This document shows positions 34,208 to 47,516 of a DNA stretch of 64,000 bases, in pieces (positions within the stretch are counted from its first letter, which is position 1; every line of letters starts with the position of its first letter). The translations under genes and the position numbers were made by a program. The stretch spans positions 2,343,422 to 2,407,421 of the forward strand of contig NW_006920411.1 in NCBI RefSeq assembly GCF_000344685.1. The letters run 5' to 3'. Source of the DNA: Gloeophyllum trabeum ATCC 11539. Taxonomy: Eukaryota > Basidiomycota > Agaricomycetes > Gloeophyllales > Gloeophyllaceae. The notes under the pieces were generated by a model that saw nothing but the letters and a program-made list of their open reading frames with translations, did no database searches and was not told the origin of the DNA.

Positions 34208-34428
34208 GGCGGTTGTATTATTGAAGGAATGTGAACGGCGTCCCAAGGTTGTGGTCGGATTTCTCCGGGCGGAGTTCGAAGCTGTGAGACGCCACACCTT
34301 CAAGCGCCACACAGCTGAACCTGAGTATCGTCTTGCTCTTGCGCGCTGAGGGACGCAATATAGCACAGGATTGGATGATGCAGGTAACGTGCTAAAATAG
34401 GATGGTACTCTTGATCTAATGAGATGTT

Positions 34429-36079
34429 TTGCATGTGGTGTGTCGTGACACGTTCAATTCGAAGAGTCTCCCAGCCGAGCTGTGGCTGCATGTACTTAGA
34501 CATGTCGAGCCTTTAGACTTGGTCAATGTCTGCATGGTAGGAAGAGAGTCTTGGAGAAGCTATCGTCTCATTTCTACTTTGCAGACATGTCGGGATTTTT
34601 ATGACCTGACCAAGGGACATCTGGGTTCATTGCGAGCATTAAAGAATGCCATGGCCAAGTCTGAAATCCCGGTGCCGCTCGCACTACTGGATGTCCCCAA
34701 CATGACGGCGAACAAGTTGAAGAGACTTGCTGTGTCAGCCTCAGGGACACTCAATTTTTGGAGTGCCCTCAGATCCACAATTGCATCGGTTACAACCGTA
34801 GACGGCAACGTCGACGACGGTTCCAATGCCGAACGCATGGTCCTCCTGCCAGGAGGTGCTTTCGTCCTGATGATTGGCAATGACGGATCGCCTACACTGT
34901 TCAGAGTAGATTCGGCGGCCCCACCGCGCGGTGGTGATTCACCTTTCGGACGCGGTCCGTCAGACGGCCGTCCTCGTCAAGAGCCCAGACCAATCAAACA
35001 CCACGTCTTCCATGCACCTGATGGCCGACTTCAGATTCTGGTCGGTCGCGATTATGAGTAAGATAAACTCCCTTGCTTCCGCTTATTTATCCACCGCTGA
35101 TTTCCTTCATGCCATAGCGTTTCTGTTTACAATATCGACCTTCAGGATGTCTCCTTGCGACATGTAGTAACCTTCAGTTCTGGTGGAGCGCGAATTGCGT
35201 ATGCGACAGCTAACGGGGATATCCTCGTCCTTGCTGTCCACGAGGGCGGCGATTCACATCCTCCACTCCGACTTCAGATACGTCTCATTCCTCCGCATCC
35301 TCAGAGCGGCACCGTCACGCCCATAGGTTGCAATGCGCCGTTTCCTTTTGCAAGTATACTCCAATTCCCCTACCTGCGTTCGCTGACTATGACCTTCCTA
35401 GCTGAGAGGCTCCGTCATCAGGGTCGTCGATAGGAATCACCTATTGGCAGTGACGTCAATCACTGCTTGGCTATGGGTGATCCCTCCCCTCCGGGAGGAC
35501 TGCGATACGGAGACCGTATCAGACTGGGTCGGCGGACGGTTTATCGAGAACCTTTTCATAGATCGCATTCATACCAAATTCCAACACCAGATAAGTCCAG
35601 TGGCCTGGTCCGAGCCGCCGGGACCTGACGGACCCAAGACACACCCTGTATATGTTTTCAATGGCCGTATGCTGCATACGTTCGATCCTTCTTTGGCCCC
35701 CGACACCGTGGCCTGGGCGGTCCGAAGATTTGCTCTGCCAGGCACCGAAGCGGACGGGGCACGACCATTGGTGTCGGCGGCGGCGCTAGGCCGTCGAGTG
35801 CTGCTGTGGATAGATCCTAGGGCACCGCTCGAAGCAGACGACGAAATCACTATAGACGTTGCCGCCCTGCCCGATCATTCGCATAAGGACGAAACACTGC
35901 CAGAGCACTGGCACGCCCTGAACATTGTCGGGCTTCTGCGAAGCAGTCCCCTGCGAGTTCCTGTGCGCCCCGGAGATCGTGTATTGGATCTGACCTTTGA
36001 CGAGTGGACGGGTAGGATTTGTCTGTTCCTGGAGAATCCCTTGAGCGGAAGGCGCGCTCTGGTTGTCGACGTCGCATGA
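34429..36079 (+). CDS. F-box domain protein
   Basis: The first exon encodes an F-box (SLPAELWLHVLRHVEPLDLVNVCM, intron, TCRDFYDLTKGHLGSLRAL), so it is probably a Skp1-binding substrate receptor of an SCF ubiquitin ligase. After it come beta-rich segments such as ERMVLLPGGAFVLMIGNDG and YNIDLQDVSLRHVVTFSSGG, consistent with a WD/propeller-like fold. The last exon ends at TGA 36077-36079. No in-frame ATG exists upstream of the F-box within this open frame, so the start exon is unresolved; 34429 is only the frame edge. Between about 34935 and 35055 two frames compete (see findings). The intron near 35310-35410 has several possible junctions. Confidence 0.7.
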
Positions 36080-36421
36080 AATGGCGCCTTCGCCCTTACA
36101 AGTGCTCTGACCGTCATTATCAACGAAGTCATTCATCTCAGTCACATCCAAGGATGTAATTATCAATATCTCAGAGCCATAGTAATCCCGCGCTGGCATA
36201 TACGTACACTGCAGCATACAAAATTCAAGTAGATGCCTAGAGAAAAGTTACGAAGCTGCTAAGATAAATCATTATCAGAAGAACACGAAGATGTCCGAGG
36301 GCATAAGAAGAGTAAGAGATCTACGGTTATAACAATGATAACATAAGTATGCGACCATACGCCACCGAAAGTAGGACTCACTACGGACCAGCGTAAGAGT
36401 CAGAAGCATGTGTAGTGGAGA
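36080..36421. other. Intergenic between convergent genes
   Basis: A/T-rich 3' flank shared by the F-box gene (+) and the disordered-protein gene (-). Nothing coding is supported. Confidence 0.5.
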
Positions 36422-38290
36422 CTATGCGAGAGTCAGCGGTGTAGACGGCGCAGACACCCAGACGTCGGTGGTATTCTCCGACGGCGCGACGCTATGAGCG
36501 TCGTCATATACGCCCGACCGCGGAGTCGCCACCTTAGGTGGGGTCTGTCCAGGTATCTGGAGGTGCTGGGTCGCACTTGTCGCGTCTGCAGCTTCGAAGT
36601 AATCCTTCTTGTCTTCGCCTTTCGGTGTTGTCTCCGGCTCCTGGCCCTGTGCAGGTGACAACGACGGAGAAGGGGTGATCTCCTTCGCCTCATGCTGGGG
36701 CGTCGAACCATCCGATTCCGCAACTGTCTCCTCCTTCTCCTTCCCCTTGTCCCCGTCCATCGGCTGGTACAAATGCTCCTCAGTCGCTGAATCGGCCGTC
36801 ACATCATCCGCAACAGACGTGCCGGCCCTGGCACTGGACTCCGGCGTCTCTCCCTCCTCCACCTCATCGTCCACATCCTCATCAATCGTCTCTTCCTCCC
36901 CATCGTTCTCCCCGCTGACCAACGCTCCGGTCCGCACACTATACGAGGTCCTGAAGCTTCTGTCGCGCAACATAGACCCAGGACCAGTCCCGACGCGTGC
37001 ACTCCACTCGCTGGCCTCGCTCTCCCAGCTGCCCCTCCTGGAGCTTCGCGGCCTCAGTGCGCGCACGCTGGCATCGACGTCGCGGTCCAGGTCGTCACCC
37101 ACGAAGTGGCTGAAGCTGTCCACGGTGCCGACTTCGAAACGGGAGACCGAGTCTTCGCCGGCCCCGATCGTCGAGCCCGTACGACCTGCCGCAACGAGGG
37201 CATTGACGCCGATACGAGCATTGGGCATACCGAAGGCGGACGACGCAAGGGTTAACACTGATGCATCGTCCTGGGGAGGCGATGACGGTCGCGGGTTATC
37301 ACGCGGATGGTGGGTCGTATGTAGCGGAGCTTGTATCGACACGGGCATCGTATTACTTCTTGACATGGCTGCCAAATTAGCAGCATTGAGCAAGCTTGAA
37401 GGGGTCGATGGCGATTGCCCGCCATTCAGCGGCATAACTGAGAACGTGACCGACCCGCCACCAGTTGTGCCAGCGGACGATGCTCGGCGATGTGGCGCAA
37501 TTCGTGCATGTTGAGAGATGGGGGTGGGCGGCTGTGCGATATGGGCCATACCATTCGTCGTTAGATCAACGCTTAAGAGAGTAGTAGGCTTGGTACTTGC
37601 AGCCATGCTCCTGAACGTGCGTGGGTCGGACAGGTATGACGAGGACGACCGGGACGGAGAGGGCGAGGGTGGGCCACTGGGAGGGATGGGGCGGACCGAG
37701 GCGTCTTCGTCCGCCTCGACGGGGCTTGAAGGGGACCACAGCGAGTTCCCCGCGATGGACGAGCGGCGCGTCGACCGCTCATCCTCGTCGTCGCTCTCGG
37801 CACGGGGCACGCGGAAGTCCTCGTCTCCGTTCAGGGAGATGGTGTTCAGCCTCGTGGCGTCCCCCCTGTACTCGTACCGCGTGCCCGTGCTATTCCTATT
37901 TGTAGGCAGGGAGGGCGTCGATGGGATCCGCTTCAAGCTGCCGTCTCTGGCCGCGCCGCCACGTCCCTTCCCGTCCCTCCTGTGCCCGGTGTCCGATGTT
38001 GTCCTGGGCCGACCGGCCCATTTCTTCTGCAGCCAGCTGATAATGGGTTTGCTAGAGCGGCGGTATGCCTTCTTTGCGCGTGACGGCTGCTGCTGCTGCG
38101 GGGGTTGTTTGGATAGGCTCGGCGGGTACTTCTGAGCAGGAGCCTCTTTCTTGGGAGGCTTTGGTCCTTCCTGTGACGGCTGCCGCTGCTTCTCTTTCTC
38201 CTTCTCCTTCTGTTTTTGTGTAGACGCTGAGTTGGCGGCGCCGTCAGGGGTGTTCGCCTTGTTTATGGCCGGGGCGAGTGGTACAGGCAT
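36422..38290 (-). CDS. Uncharacterised intrinsically disordered protein
   Basis: This is a single-exon gene of 622 codons with an ATG at 38290. I do not recognise the family. The N-terminus is Lys/Gln/Pro-rich (KEKEKEKQRQ). A short basic-aromatic block around residues 75-100 (AYRRSSKPIISWLQKKWAGR) is the only part that looks ordered and may be the conserved core. The rest is Ser/Pro/Thr-rich with many RxxS-type basic phosphosite contexts (RRSS, RRGS), a DEDDERST acidic patch, and a Glu/Asp-rich C-terminal third. Codon use is strongly biased to G/C3 in this frame and a 300-codon antisense frame is its shadow. A signalling or cortical scaffold role would be a guess. Confidence 0.85.
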   Translation of the reverse strand: MPVPLAPAINKANTPDGAANSASTQKQKEKEKEKQRQPSQEGPKPPKKEAPAQKYPPSLSKQPPQQQQPSRAKKAYRRSSKPIISWLQKKWAGRPRTTSDTGHRRDGKGRGGAARDGSLKRIPSTPSLPTNRNSTGTRYEYRGDATRLNTISLNGDEDFRVPRAESDDEDERSTRRSSIAGNSLWSPSSPVEADEDASVRPIPPSGPPSPSPSRSSSSYLSDPRTFRSMAASTKPTTLLSVDLTTNGMAHIAQPPTPISQHARIAPHRRASSAGTTGGGSVTFSVMPLNGGQSPSTPSSLLNAANLAAMSRSNTMPVSIQAPLHTTHHPRDNPRPSSPPQDDASVLTLASSAFGMPNARIGVNALVAAGRTGSTIGAGEDSVSRFEVGTVDSFSHFVGDDLDRDVDASVRALRPRSSRRGSWESEASEWSARVGTGPGSMLRDRSFRTSYSVRTGALVSGENDGEEETIDEDVDDEVEEGETPESSARAGTSVADDVTADSATEEHLYQPMDGDKGKEKEETVAESDGSTPQHEAKEITPSPSLSPAQGQEPETTPKGEDKKDYFEAADATSATQHLQIPGQTPPKVATPRSGVYDDAHSVAPSENTTDVWVSAPSTPLTLA

Positions 38291-38793
38291 GATGTCGGGG
38301 GACGCTGAGAGTGGCTCGCTGGGCAGATATGCGGTGGGGGTGTTGCAGCAGTACGGGGTATATAAAGCAGGATGAAGGCGAGGACAGTGACGACCCGAAC
38401 AAGGGTATCGATCACTCTTCCCACGTGGCTACCTCAATGAAACGACGGTGGCGTCAAGGTGAGCACTCGTGAGTCGTTGGCAGTAGCAGACAATGTTGCG
38501 CTCTGTGGATTGAACAAGGAATTGCTCCGGATTTTTGAAACAAGACCGACGTCGAGAAGTCACCCCGTTCTGCGTGATTCACCACCACATGACACATTGA
38601 CAGCAGGCATGGAGGCCCCTCAACTATCCGAAACACCATCTGCACCCATTTCTGCGCGAAGTGTCGCCTCTGACACAGCACCAATGTATATCGCACGGCC
38701 GATATAGATTCACATCAGTATCCAATACCTTGATCGTCAATAACCTGGTTACACCATGTGCATTATACTTTCCATAACAGACAGCTGATCACA
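38291..38793. other. Intergenic
   Basis: 5' region of the disordered-protein gene and 3' flank of LYS12. A TATA-like TATATAAAG lies at 38360-38368. No coding frame is supported. Confidence 0.5.
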
Positions 38794-40448
<1,655 letters not shown>

Positions 40449-40695
40449 TTTGTCCCAAATACCCGACGAAGAATGGCGACTGGAGACGAAGGATTTGGAA
40501 ATTTCAGACGATAGAGGTCGGCCGACGCGTGCCGATGCGCGACTTTGGCACACGTGATCCGGACGCGCTGTCGCGTTGATTGATTGAACGCGCTCGCGTC
40601 ACGTATAACAGGCCTGTCACAGTATTTTGTTCCGTGTCTCCTTCCCTCACGACTCGCGTTTCTCATTGACATTAGCAAGCCCCATCTATCTTAAC

Positions 40696-42547
40696 ATGCT
40701 ACCCAGCCCAGATTCTTCACCCCGACGTGCTCTCGGCAACCGCACCAATGCCTCTCCGGACCCATCTCCGACCTACACACCGCTAAAGCCGTCAAGGACG
40801 CTAGCGTCGATATTCTGTCTGCCGACGCCTGCTCCAGAACGCGATAGACGAAAGAGACCGTGTCCAGAGGGGGATGAAAATGCAAGGAAACGAACAAAGG
40901 TGGAAGTGAAAGTCGAAGAAGATGACGAGTGGGAAGTCGAGACGGACGTGGACAGCGATGTTGATATGGATGATGAAACACCTGCTCGGTATCGACGGCT
41001 GACTAGAAGTGTGTTTGGAATTGCAAGGGAGCGAGCCATGGGTGACACACGGTGTCCATCAAGCAGACATACCAGTGCGTCGCGGTACTGTTGACGAGGT
41101 ATCTCATCAGCTAATATCCGGAGCAGTCAGCACACGACCCGTCCTACAGTCCTTTGTGTCTTCGCATAAATCGGATACGTACAAATGCTTGTCCATTCTC
41201 CCTGAATGTGACCTTACCCCTCCTTACGCGTGTCAATACTCGCACGGTGAGTAAGTCTCACCTCCACTCCCCCTCCGCCACTCAATACCTGCTTTCAGCG
41301 GCGAAACGAGGTGGCGCCCCACATCTTGCCGTAGCAACCGAACAAGGTACAGTATACATCTTCGACACATCTAAACGGCAAGACTGGGAATACGAGCCCC
41401 AGCGCGCCACCCTCCAGCCGCACCACAACGGCGTCTTCGCTCTGAGTTGGTCCCCAAGCGACACCCTGCTCGCAACCTCCGCAGGAGACCACGTCACGCG
41501 CATCAGCGACGTGGCCACCTGCAAAACACTTTATACACTCCAAAAACACTCCGGGACAGTCAAATGCAACGCCTGGGACCCCCGGCAAGAGCAGGTGCTG
41601 AGCACAGGCGGGCGGGACGGAAGGATATGTATTTGGGATCTGCGTATCTCAGCGAGGACGAAGCAAAAGATATATTTACCGGGGGAAAGTGGGTCCTTCC
41701 TGAAACCGGTCATGGAGATTATGACCGCCCATGGAGGCTCGAGTCTGAAGGAGACCGGGAAGAGGAAGGGCAAGAGCTCAGCCCAGCAGTCAGGCGTGAG
41801 GAGCGTCACCAACATACTTTACCCAGAGGTGGACCCCTACGGGTTCGTCAGCAGTGGGTCGTTTGATGGGTGCGTACACATTACAAGTATAACGCAACAA
41901 ACCTGACTCTTGCTGGGGCTCGTTGCAGGATTCTCCGCCACTGGGATATGCGCTGCCTATCGTCCAAAAAAGGGTACGAAATCTGCGGGACTTTCGACTC
42001 ACCCTCCGACCCCACAACCTTCACGTCCTCGCGTCCCCGGGGGATCGTCTCCCTCACGGCCGGGAGCGGGCCCACCGCCGGGCTCATCTTCGCGCTGGGC
42101 ATCGACTCGAAGATCCACACCTACACCCTGCCCTCGCTCGCGCCGCTCTCGTGCGGGGCGGGGCGCACGAAGAAGGGCTGGGCATACGAGCACCCCAGTA
42201 TGCGGACGAACGACTTCTACGTCGGGGCGAGCGCGAGCCCGTGCGGGCGGTGGGTCGCATGTGGGGGCACCAGTACCGACGGGCACGCGTTCCTGTTTGA
42301 CGTGTCCGGGGCTGCTCGGCATGCGGATGCTAGAGAGAGCGGGCCCGGGCCAGATGCGGCTGGCGTAGAACTGAGAGGCGCGCAGACTGGGAGTGTCGGT
42401 GCGCTAGACTGGGCTGCAGATGCGACGCTAGCAACTTGTGCGGATGACGGCACGGTCAGGGTGTGGAGGCCGGATGCCGAGGTCTGGAGGAATTGCGTGG
42501 ATGATCCGGAGGAGGGGAAGTGGGACTGGAGTTGGGCCCAGCGATAG
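40696..42547 (+). CDS. CDT2/DTL-like WD40 protein
   Basis: Four exons run from ATG 40696 to TAG 42547. The first ~95 residues are disordered, with a KRPCPEGDENARKRTK basic patch and an acidic stretch. The propeller begins near PPYACQYSHAAKRG and includes HLAVATEQGTVYIFDTS, NGVFALSWSPSDTLLATSAGD, VLSTGGRDGRICIWDLR, VSSGSFDGILRHWDMR, FYVGASASPCGRWVACGG and ATCADDGTVRVWRPD. The blade order with a long insert after blade 3 (AHGGSSLKETGKRKG) matches Cdt2/denticleless, the CRL4 receptor that destroys Cdt1 and other PCNA-bound substrates in S phase. Cdt2 identity is by pattern only. The first intron (donor GTGTGT) is inferred from phase; the second lies before AAKRGG. Confidence 0.75.
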
Positions 42548-42837
42548 CGAAGCCCGTGATTCAACAAGGGAAGTTATAATCTGGATAATGCAATGTAATT
42601 AGATACCTGAACGCCATATACCTGTACTCAAAATAGACATTGATTGAACTTTCGTGGACGATGAAGCACGCCTGAGATGATCCAAGTCAACCACTTGAGA
42701 ACTAACCAAACGTGACAATTACAGATTATGTAGCGGTATAGATAACAGCGTGAATGCAGGTCCAGGTGACGTGTGTAATATGCAAGATGAGGGGGTGCCG
42801 GCCTAAGAGGAGGGGAGGTTTCATGACGTGGGATCTT

Positions 42838-43732
42838 CTACTTTTTCTGTATTGCATTGACCAACCTGTGTTACAGGGAGATGAGTGACCGCTGCAATTA
42901 TGCAAAGAGAATATTGCATACCAGTCCAATCCCTCCTCAAGACCCTCTCCTTTCGTCGCACAACTACCCCTCACACTCCATGCCCGTCCCTTCTCCTGAC
43001 CCGCAAGCCCGAGCTGCTCACTAATCTCCTCCGGCTTCATCGCGCCTGGTACGTCCTGCTTGTTGCAGAATACGAGCAGCGGCACGCCGTTCAGCTCTTC
43101 TTCCGAGAGCATGGTGAGAAGCTCCGAGCGGGACGTGGGTATCCGTGCATGGTCGGAAGAGTCAATCACGTATATGATGGCAGATGTGTTGGGGAAGTAA
43201 CAGCGCCAGTATGGACTGGGGTTGAGATCGTGGTAAGGAACAGGGTGGCGGAACCAGGTGCGGTATCAGAGATGGAAAGACGTACCGAATGGAGGACTGC
43301 CCGCCCAGATCCCATACTTGGAATTTGATGTTTTTATACTGCGGACATCGTCAGACGTCTACAATGAATCTGCATGCGTATAGGCATACTGTGACTGTCT
43401 CGACGTTGAATCCGATCGCTGCCCTCGAGTCAGATGACGCGTTTCAGCATATGAAAGCGCAACGTACTTGGTATCGTCGATACAACTTCACCGATCTGCG
43501 TTTCCTGTGTTAAACTTGCGAAATACCCGATAGTTTCATACTCACCTGTAACCTGTACAGAATTGTTGTCTGCAATAGCCCCAGTCAGTCCGGACGGTAA
43601 TACCCCGCAATCCCGGCTTCGTACCTTGCCAGCCGAATCCAGACCGAGCATTAGTATCCGTACATCCTGCCCCTTACTCCAGCCTACTAGCGAGGATATT
43701 GATTGGAATAGCGTCGATATTGATAGGCCCAT
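42838..43732 (-). CDS. ARL1: ARL1-type Arf-like GTPase
   Basis: Six exons run from ATG 43732 to TAG 42838. The protein starts MGLSIS with Gly-2 available for myristoylation. G-motifs: GLDSAGK-TT (P-loop, split by intron), TIPTIGFNVETVTYKN (switch 1), VWDLGGQSSIRPYWRCYF (switch 2), NKQD (G4) and SCATKGEGL (G5). The length of about 180 residues is standard. The LGGQxSIRPYWRCY pattern and ILYRLQxGEVV are typical of ARL1, a trans-Golgi GTPase that recruits GRIP-domain golgins. One exon contributes only TTILYRLQ. It is divergent from the WKF-domain gene with 184 bp between starts. Confidence 0.93.
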
Positions 43733-43916
43733 GGTGTCGTGTGCGAGTGAAAGCGAGGATGCTCAGCGACCTGACATTGCACTCTACTAAATAGGACTGG
43801 CAATGCGTGCTGGTCGATCCGGCCGTTGCCGTACTAGCCTTCGCGGGCCGATCTATTTATTGCGCGCGTATAACTCTGCTGCATACGAGACCCGTTACGG
43901 CTGGGCTACTCAGGGC

Positions 43917-45147
43917 ATGGCTGTCGATATTGCCGAAGGGACCGCTGGGAAATCCGACAAAGCATCGAAGAAGGCGCGCAAGGAGAGCAAGACTCCCGAG
44001 GAGCTGAAGCGGAAGGAGAAGAAGGCGGGGAAGAAAAGGCGAGCGCAAGAGGCAGAGGGTGAAGCGGAGAAAGAGGACAGGAAAAAGGAGAAGAAAAGAC
44101 GAAAGCTAGAGGAAGGTCTGTCTGTCTGCGATGGCGGTAGAGAGGAGACGAAAACGAAGAGACGAAAGCATGAAGATGTACCGGAGCCAGCAGAGAAAGG
44201 AGATTCTGCCACGGACGCGGTAGCCGTCTCTCAAACGGAGACTAACGTCAAGAAGAGGAAGCATAAGAAGAAGGTTGCTGATGATGAGCTACAAGAAATG
44301 AATGACGGGTCTAGTATGGACAATGACGAAAACGAGCCGAAGAGTTCAAAGAAATCTAAGACAAAAAGCAAGTCCACCGAGGACGACGTGGAGCCCCCGG
44401 CAGAGAAGAAGAAGAAACGCAAGAAGTCCGATAAGGAAGTTACAATAGATGAAGACAAGGCCTCGAAACCAAAGGCGAAGAAGCGCAAGCGGTTGAAGGA
44501 CAGTCCCAGTTATCCTGACCCTTCAGAAGACAAGACTCTGACCGAGCAAGCTTGCAAAGGTGAGTGCTTTTGTGGGCATTAAAATCCAAAGTATGCGGGC
44601 TAATTTCCCTTGAGCCTTGACCTATGCATGGTCCCAGTTTCATGAAGCAGAGACATGGAAATTCAATAAGGCTCGGCAGAACTGGCTCATCCGAAATGTG
44701 TGGTCTGAGGAATCGGTGAGTCGTGAGGCAACCACTGCCAGACCTGATAGCTGCATCTCTTCCGATATAGATACCAGATGCATATCTTCCTCTGGTAACG
44801 AAATACTTATCGAAAGTGCAAGGGGGTGTTCGCGAGGTAAGCGTTCACGCCGTCAATAGCTGGATACCGAAGCCCACTTTCCTGTGCTTTATCCTGTCTA
44901 GAACCTGCTGAAGCTTTGTCAAGAGAAGCTGGCATCCGACCCCGCAGCCGACACACAGCAGCCAACAGCCGAGAAACCTCCACTGAAGTCCATCCTGAAA
45001 ACAAGTAAAACGGACGAAAGCGGGCAAACTGCAGCTGTTGAGCATGTCAACCCTCTGCCAACCAATAACGAAACTAGGCGTGTCAGAGCGCAGGCGATCC
45101 TACAGGCTCTGATGCCGCAGAGTTCGGACGCAGAGGAGACTTCATGA
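43917..45147 (+). CDS. WKF-domain, lysine-rich (probably nucleolar) protein
   Basis: Four exons run from ATG 43917 (an in-frame ATG at 43803 also exists but leaves only 70 bp to the ARL1 start) to TGA 45147. The N-terminal ~215 residues are highly charged with repeated KKKRK/KRRK blocks (KKRKHKKK, KPKAKKRKRLKD). The WKF motif follows: WSQFHEAETWKFNKARQNW then LIRNVW, continuing over the introns with IPDAYLPLVTKYLSKVQGG. The WKF family includes human C7orf50; a ribosome-biogenesis or nucleolar role is suspected from composition. The tail is disordered. The acceptor of the first intron is TTGAG. Confidence 0.85.
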
Positions 45148-45450
45148 TGGAGTTGCAAAGTGCAGCATTAGTGGTTCGTACGGGTATTCTCTCTACATCC
45201 AGAGCTGCGCCAGGATTGTGTAGGTAGCTGATTGACCGGCGACGATGTATGACGCGCGTATGTCATACGTTCTTTCGTTGTTGTGATCGAGCCCAAGGAA
45301 TCGACCATAATCGCGAAAGAATTGATGATGGGACGCTACGGCCATTTAAGCGAAACTTCTATGGCAGACATGAGTCTCAAGGCAAGGCAAGGATACGATG
45401 GGGTGATTCTGATACGAATGGATTTCATCGATAATACAGGGTGCCTGCGC
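45148..45450. other. Intergenic between convergent genes
   Basis: 3' flanks of the WKF-domain gene (+) and TAF8 (-). No coding exon is supported. Confidence 0.5.
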
Positions 45451-46497
45451 CTAGACACCGACTCTCCATCGCTTCCTTGGGTAGATGTGAGCTTCCCAGT
45501 TTACTATATGACCCAATAGCTCTCCGTCCTCCTGCCCTGTGGTATCTTCCGTAGCCAGGAGCAGGTTCTTCAGGGACTCTTGTACCAACCCCGCATTCTT
45601 CAGTTTCTTCTCGAGCGAAGATGGAGCAGCCTTCTTGGGCGGAGAGGGCTGGCCATATCCGCAGTTAGTTTCAGGGATGGCTTCAAGGGGATGACGGCTT
45701 ACGGGTGTTCTCAGGTATGTATGTTTGGGTGGTAGAGGAGGCATGTTCTCGTAGGGAAGCGTGCGGAGTGTGGCCGGGACGAGCAGTACAGGGTTGGTCT
45801 CATCATCGGATGGTAACAGTTCGGGCGATGGCGACCGAGGGGGTGCAGGTTCCAGAGCGATTGGTTCATAACCTTCCTCTCCCTCTAAATGGGCGATCGA
45901 TAAATCAAAGTTTTATTTTGACGTTTGAGAACGTACGGGATTTCCGCTTCTTGGTCTTCCTGGCTATCTGCCTCAGCTTAGCGATCTCCAGGCCGCATTC
46001 CTCTTGTGCGAGTAACAAGTCTTTAGCAATGGGTTTCGCCCTGTTGGCCAGGTTTGCGTATTCATGCGCCTGTTCATATATACGAGAGACAACTGGAGCA
46101 GCCGGCAGTCCGTATCAGCAGTTCCGGTTGTGGCGATGCCATCTTGGAACGTACAAGCAACCACCTCTGCCTCGAGTCTTTGCAAAGCAATGGATTCTGC
46201 CGCATCAAAGCCAGCGCTCTTCAGTTGGGTGGATATAAGCCTCTGAGTCGCCTGGGATGCTACTTTCGGCGAGATTGAACTCAAGTCTGGTGGAGACAAA
46301 GGGTCCGGTTGGGGCGACGACTTGAATTTGGACGGCGAACTTGGTGCGAACTGTGGTGTGTACTGTGAATATACGCCATACTGTCCCTGCGCGCTCGGCT
46401 GGTATTGCGGAGGCTGATACTGGGCCGGGGTGTACTGATACGCTTGTGAGGGATAGTGGCCGTAGGATTGCGAATAGTCGGCGGTGCTGTAGGACAT
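45451..46497 (-). CDS. TAF8: TFIID subunit 8 (TAF8)
   Basis: Four exons run from ATG 46497 to a stop at 45451. The first ~70 residues are Tyr/Gln/Pro/Ser-rich (YQYTPAQYQPPQYQP). A bromodomain-associated histone fold follows: LISTQLKSAGFDAAESIALQ, then LEAEVVAFVSRIYEQAHEYA, then ANRAKPIAKDLLLAQEE. The C-terminal part has the signature MPPLPPKHTYLRTP typical of TAF8, then PSPPKKAAPSSLEKKLKN. TAF8 pairs with TAF10 in TFIID. The first intron splits codon Phe in VVAF. Another histone-fold protein (SPT7-like) is unlikely because of the PLPPKHTY motif. It is divergent from FMN1. Confidence 0.9.
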
Positions 46498-46684
46498 TGT
46501 GGCCGCGCAGCGCAGGAAGGTTCCAGGACGCGCGTGGACTTGAACGGAGTTAGAGTCGGACGAGTGCTATTTATAGATGCCTCTCTCATGATGACTGGCT
46601 TATCTTCCCCAGCTGCAGCGACTCTCTTCGTTTCTCTCAACGGACTTGTAACTCTACTCTAATATTTATCTTGTGCTATAACGA

Positions 46685-47435
46685 ATGTCTACGACAATGG
46701 CTGCGGAAACTGTCCAAGAAAGACCCGCTGTTCCCGTCCGCACGGAGACCTCGAGACGAAACCGGCCACAGGTCGTCGGCCCAGAATCCGGACCAGAGCC
46801 CCCTTTCCCAATTCAACTAGAGGGCGCTGTACAGCATGGATTTGGGAGAGGTGGAAAGGATCTAGGTTGTCCTACCGGTCAGCTCTCTTCGTATCCGTTT
46901 CTGTAGCCGGCTCACGATGCATCAATAGCCAACCTCCCAGATGAAGCCCTACCAGCCATGAGTGAAGTCACCCAGACGGGCGTGTACTATGGCTATGCTC
47001 GTGTATACCCTCCCAAAGATGCGGATAAGGAATTGAAGGAGGAGGATGTGAAGGTGCTGCCCATGGTCATGAGCTTGGGGTGGAATCCGTTCTATAAGAA
47101 CGAGCGATTAACAGCGGTGCGTGCTCATCCGATTCTGTCTCTAATCTTGCTGCTGATCCTTCGTTGCAGGAGGTGCATATCATGCATGATTTCGCCTCGG
47201 ATTTCTACGGGTATTACTTGAAGGCGCTGGTCCTTGGCTATATCCGACCGGAATTAGATTATATTTCTAGAGGTACGTTCGTCACCACTCGCTACACGCA
47301 TGAAGGGTCATGCGTTCGCTATCCTGCACAGAGGCACTTATAGAAGACATTGAGACTGACAAGAAGGTTGCATTGAACTCACTATCGCGCCCCGCGTATG
47401 AGAAGTTCCAAGCAGATCCTTTCTTCCAATCGTAG
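46685..47435 (+). CDS. FMN1: Riboflavin kinase
   Basis: Four exons run from ATG 46685 to TAG 47435, giving about 190 residues. Motifs run in order: [20 protein letters not shown] (the PTAN motif binds Mg-ATP; the Thr is at the exon junction), [50 protein letters not shown], and [19 protein letters not shown]. It phosphorylates riboflavin to FMN and, in fungi, is a separate monofunctional enzyme as here. The fungal form often carries a membrane or mitochondrial signal; none is obvious. It shares a short promoter with TAF8 (187 bp between starts). Confidence 0.95.
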
Positions 47436-47516
47436 TGCACAGAGCCAGGATAGACATAAATTAAGACATACAGATTCAGGACGGCTTGCGATCCGGTGGC
47501 TTGATATCTTGGACTG

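Noticed and set aside
36609..37514. 301-codon open frame on the + strand
   Set aside because: It is antisense to the 622-codon disordered-protein gene, whose frame has far better codon use and a clear ATG; the frame is a GC-rich shadow.
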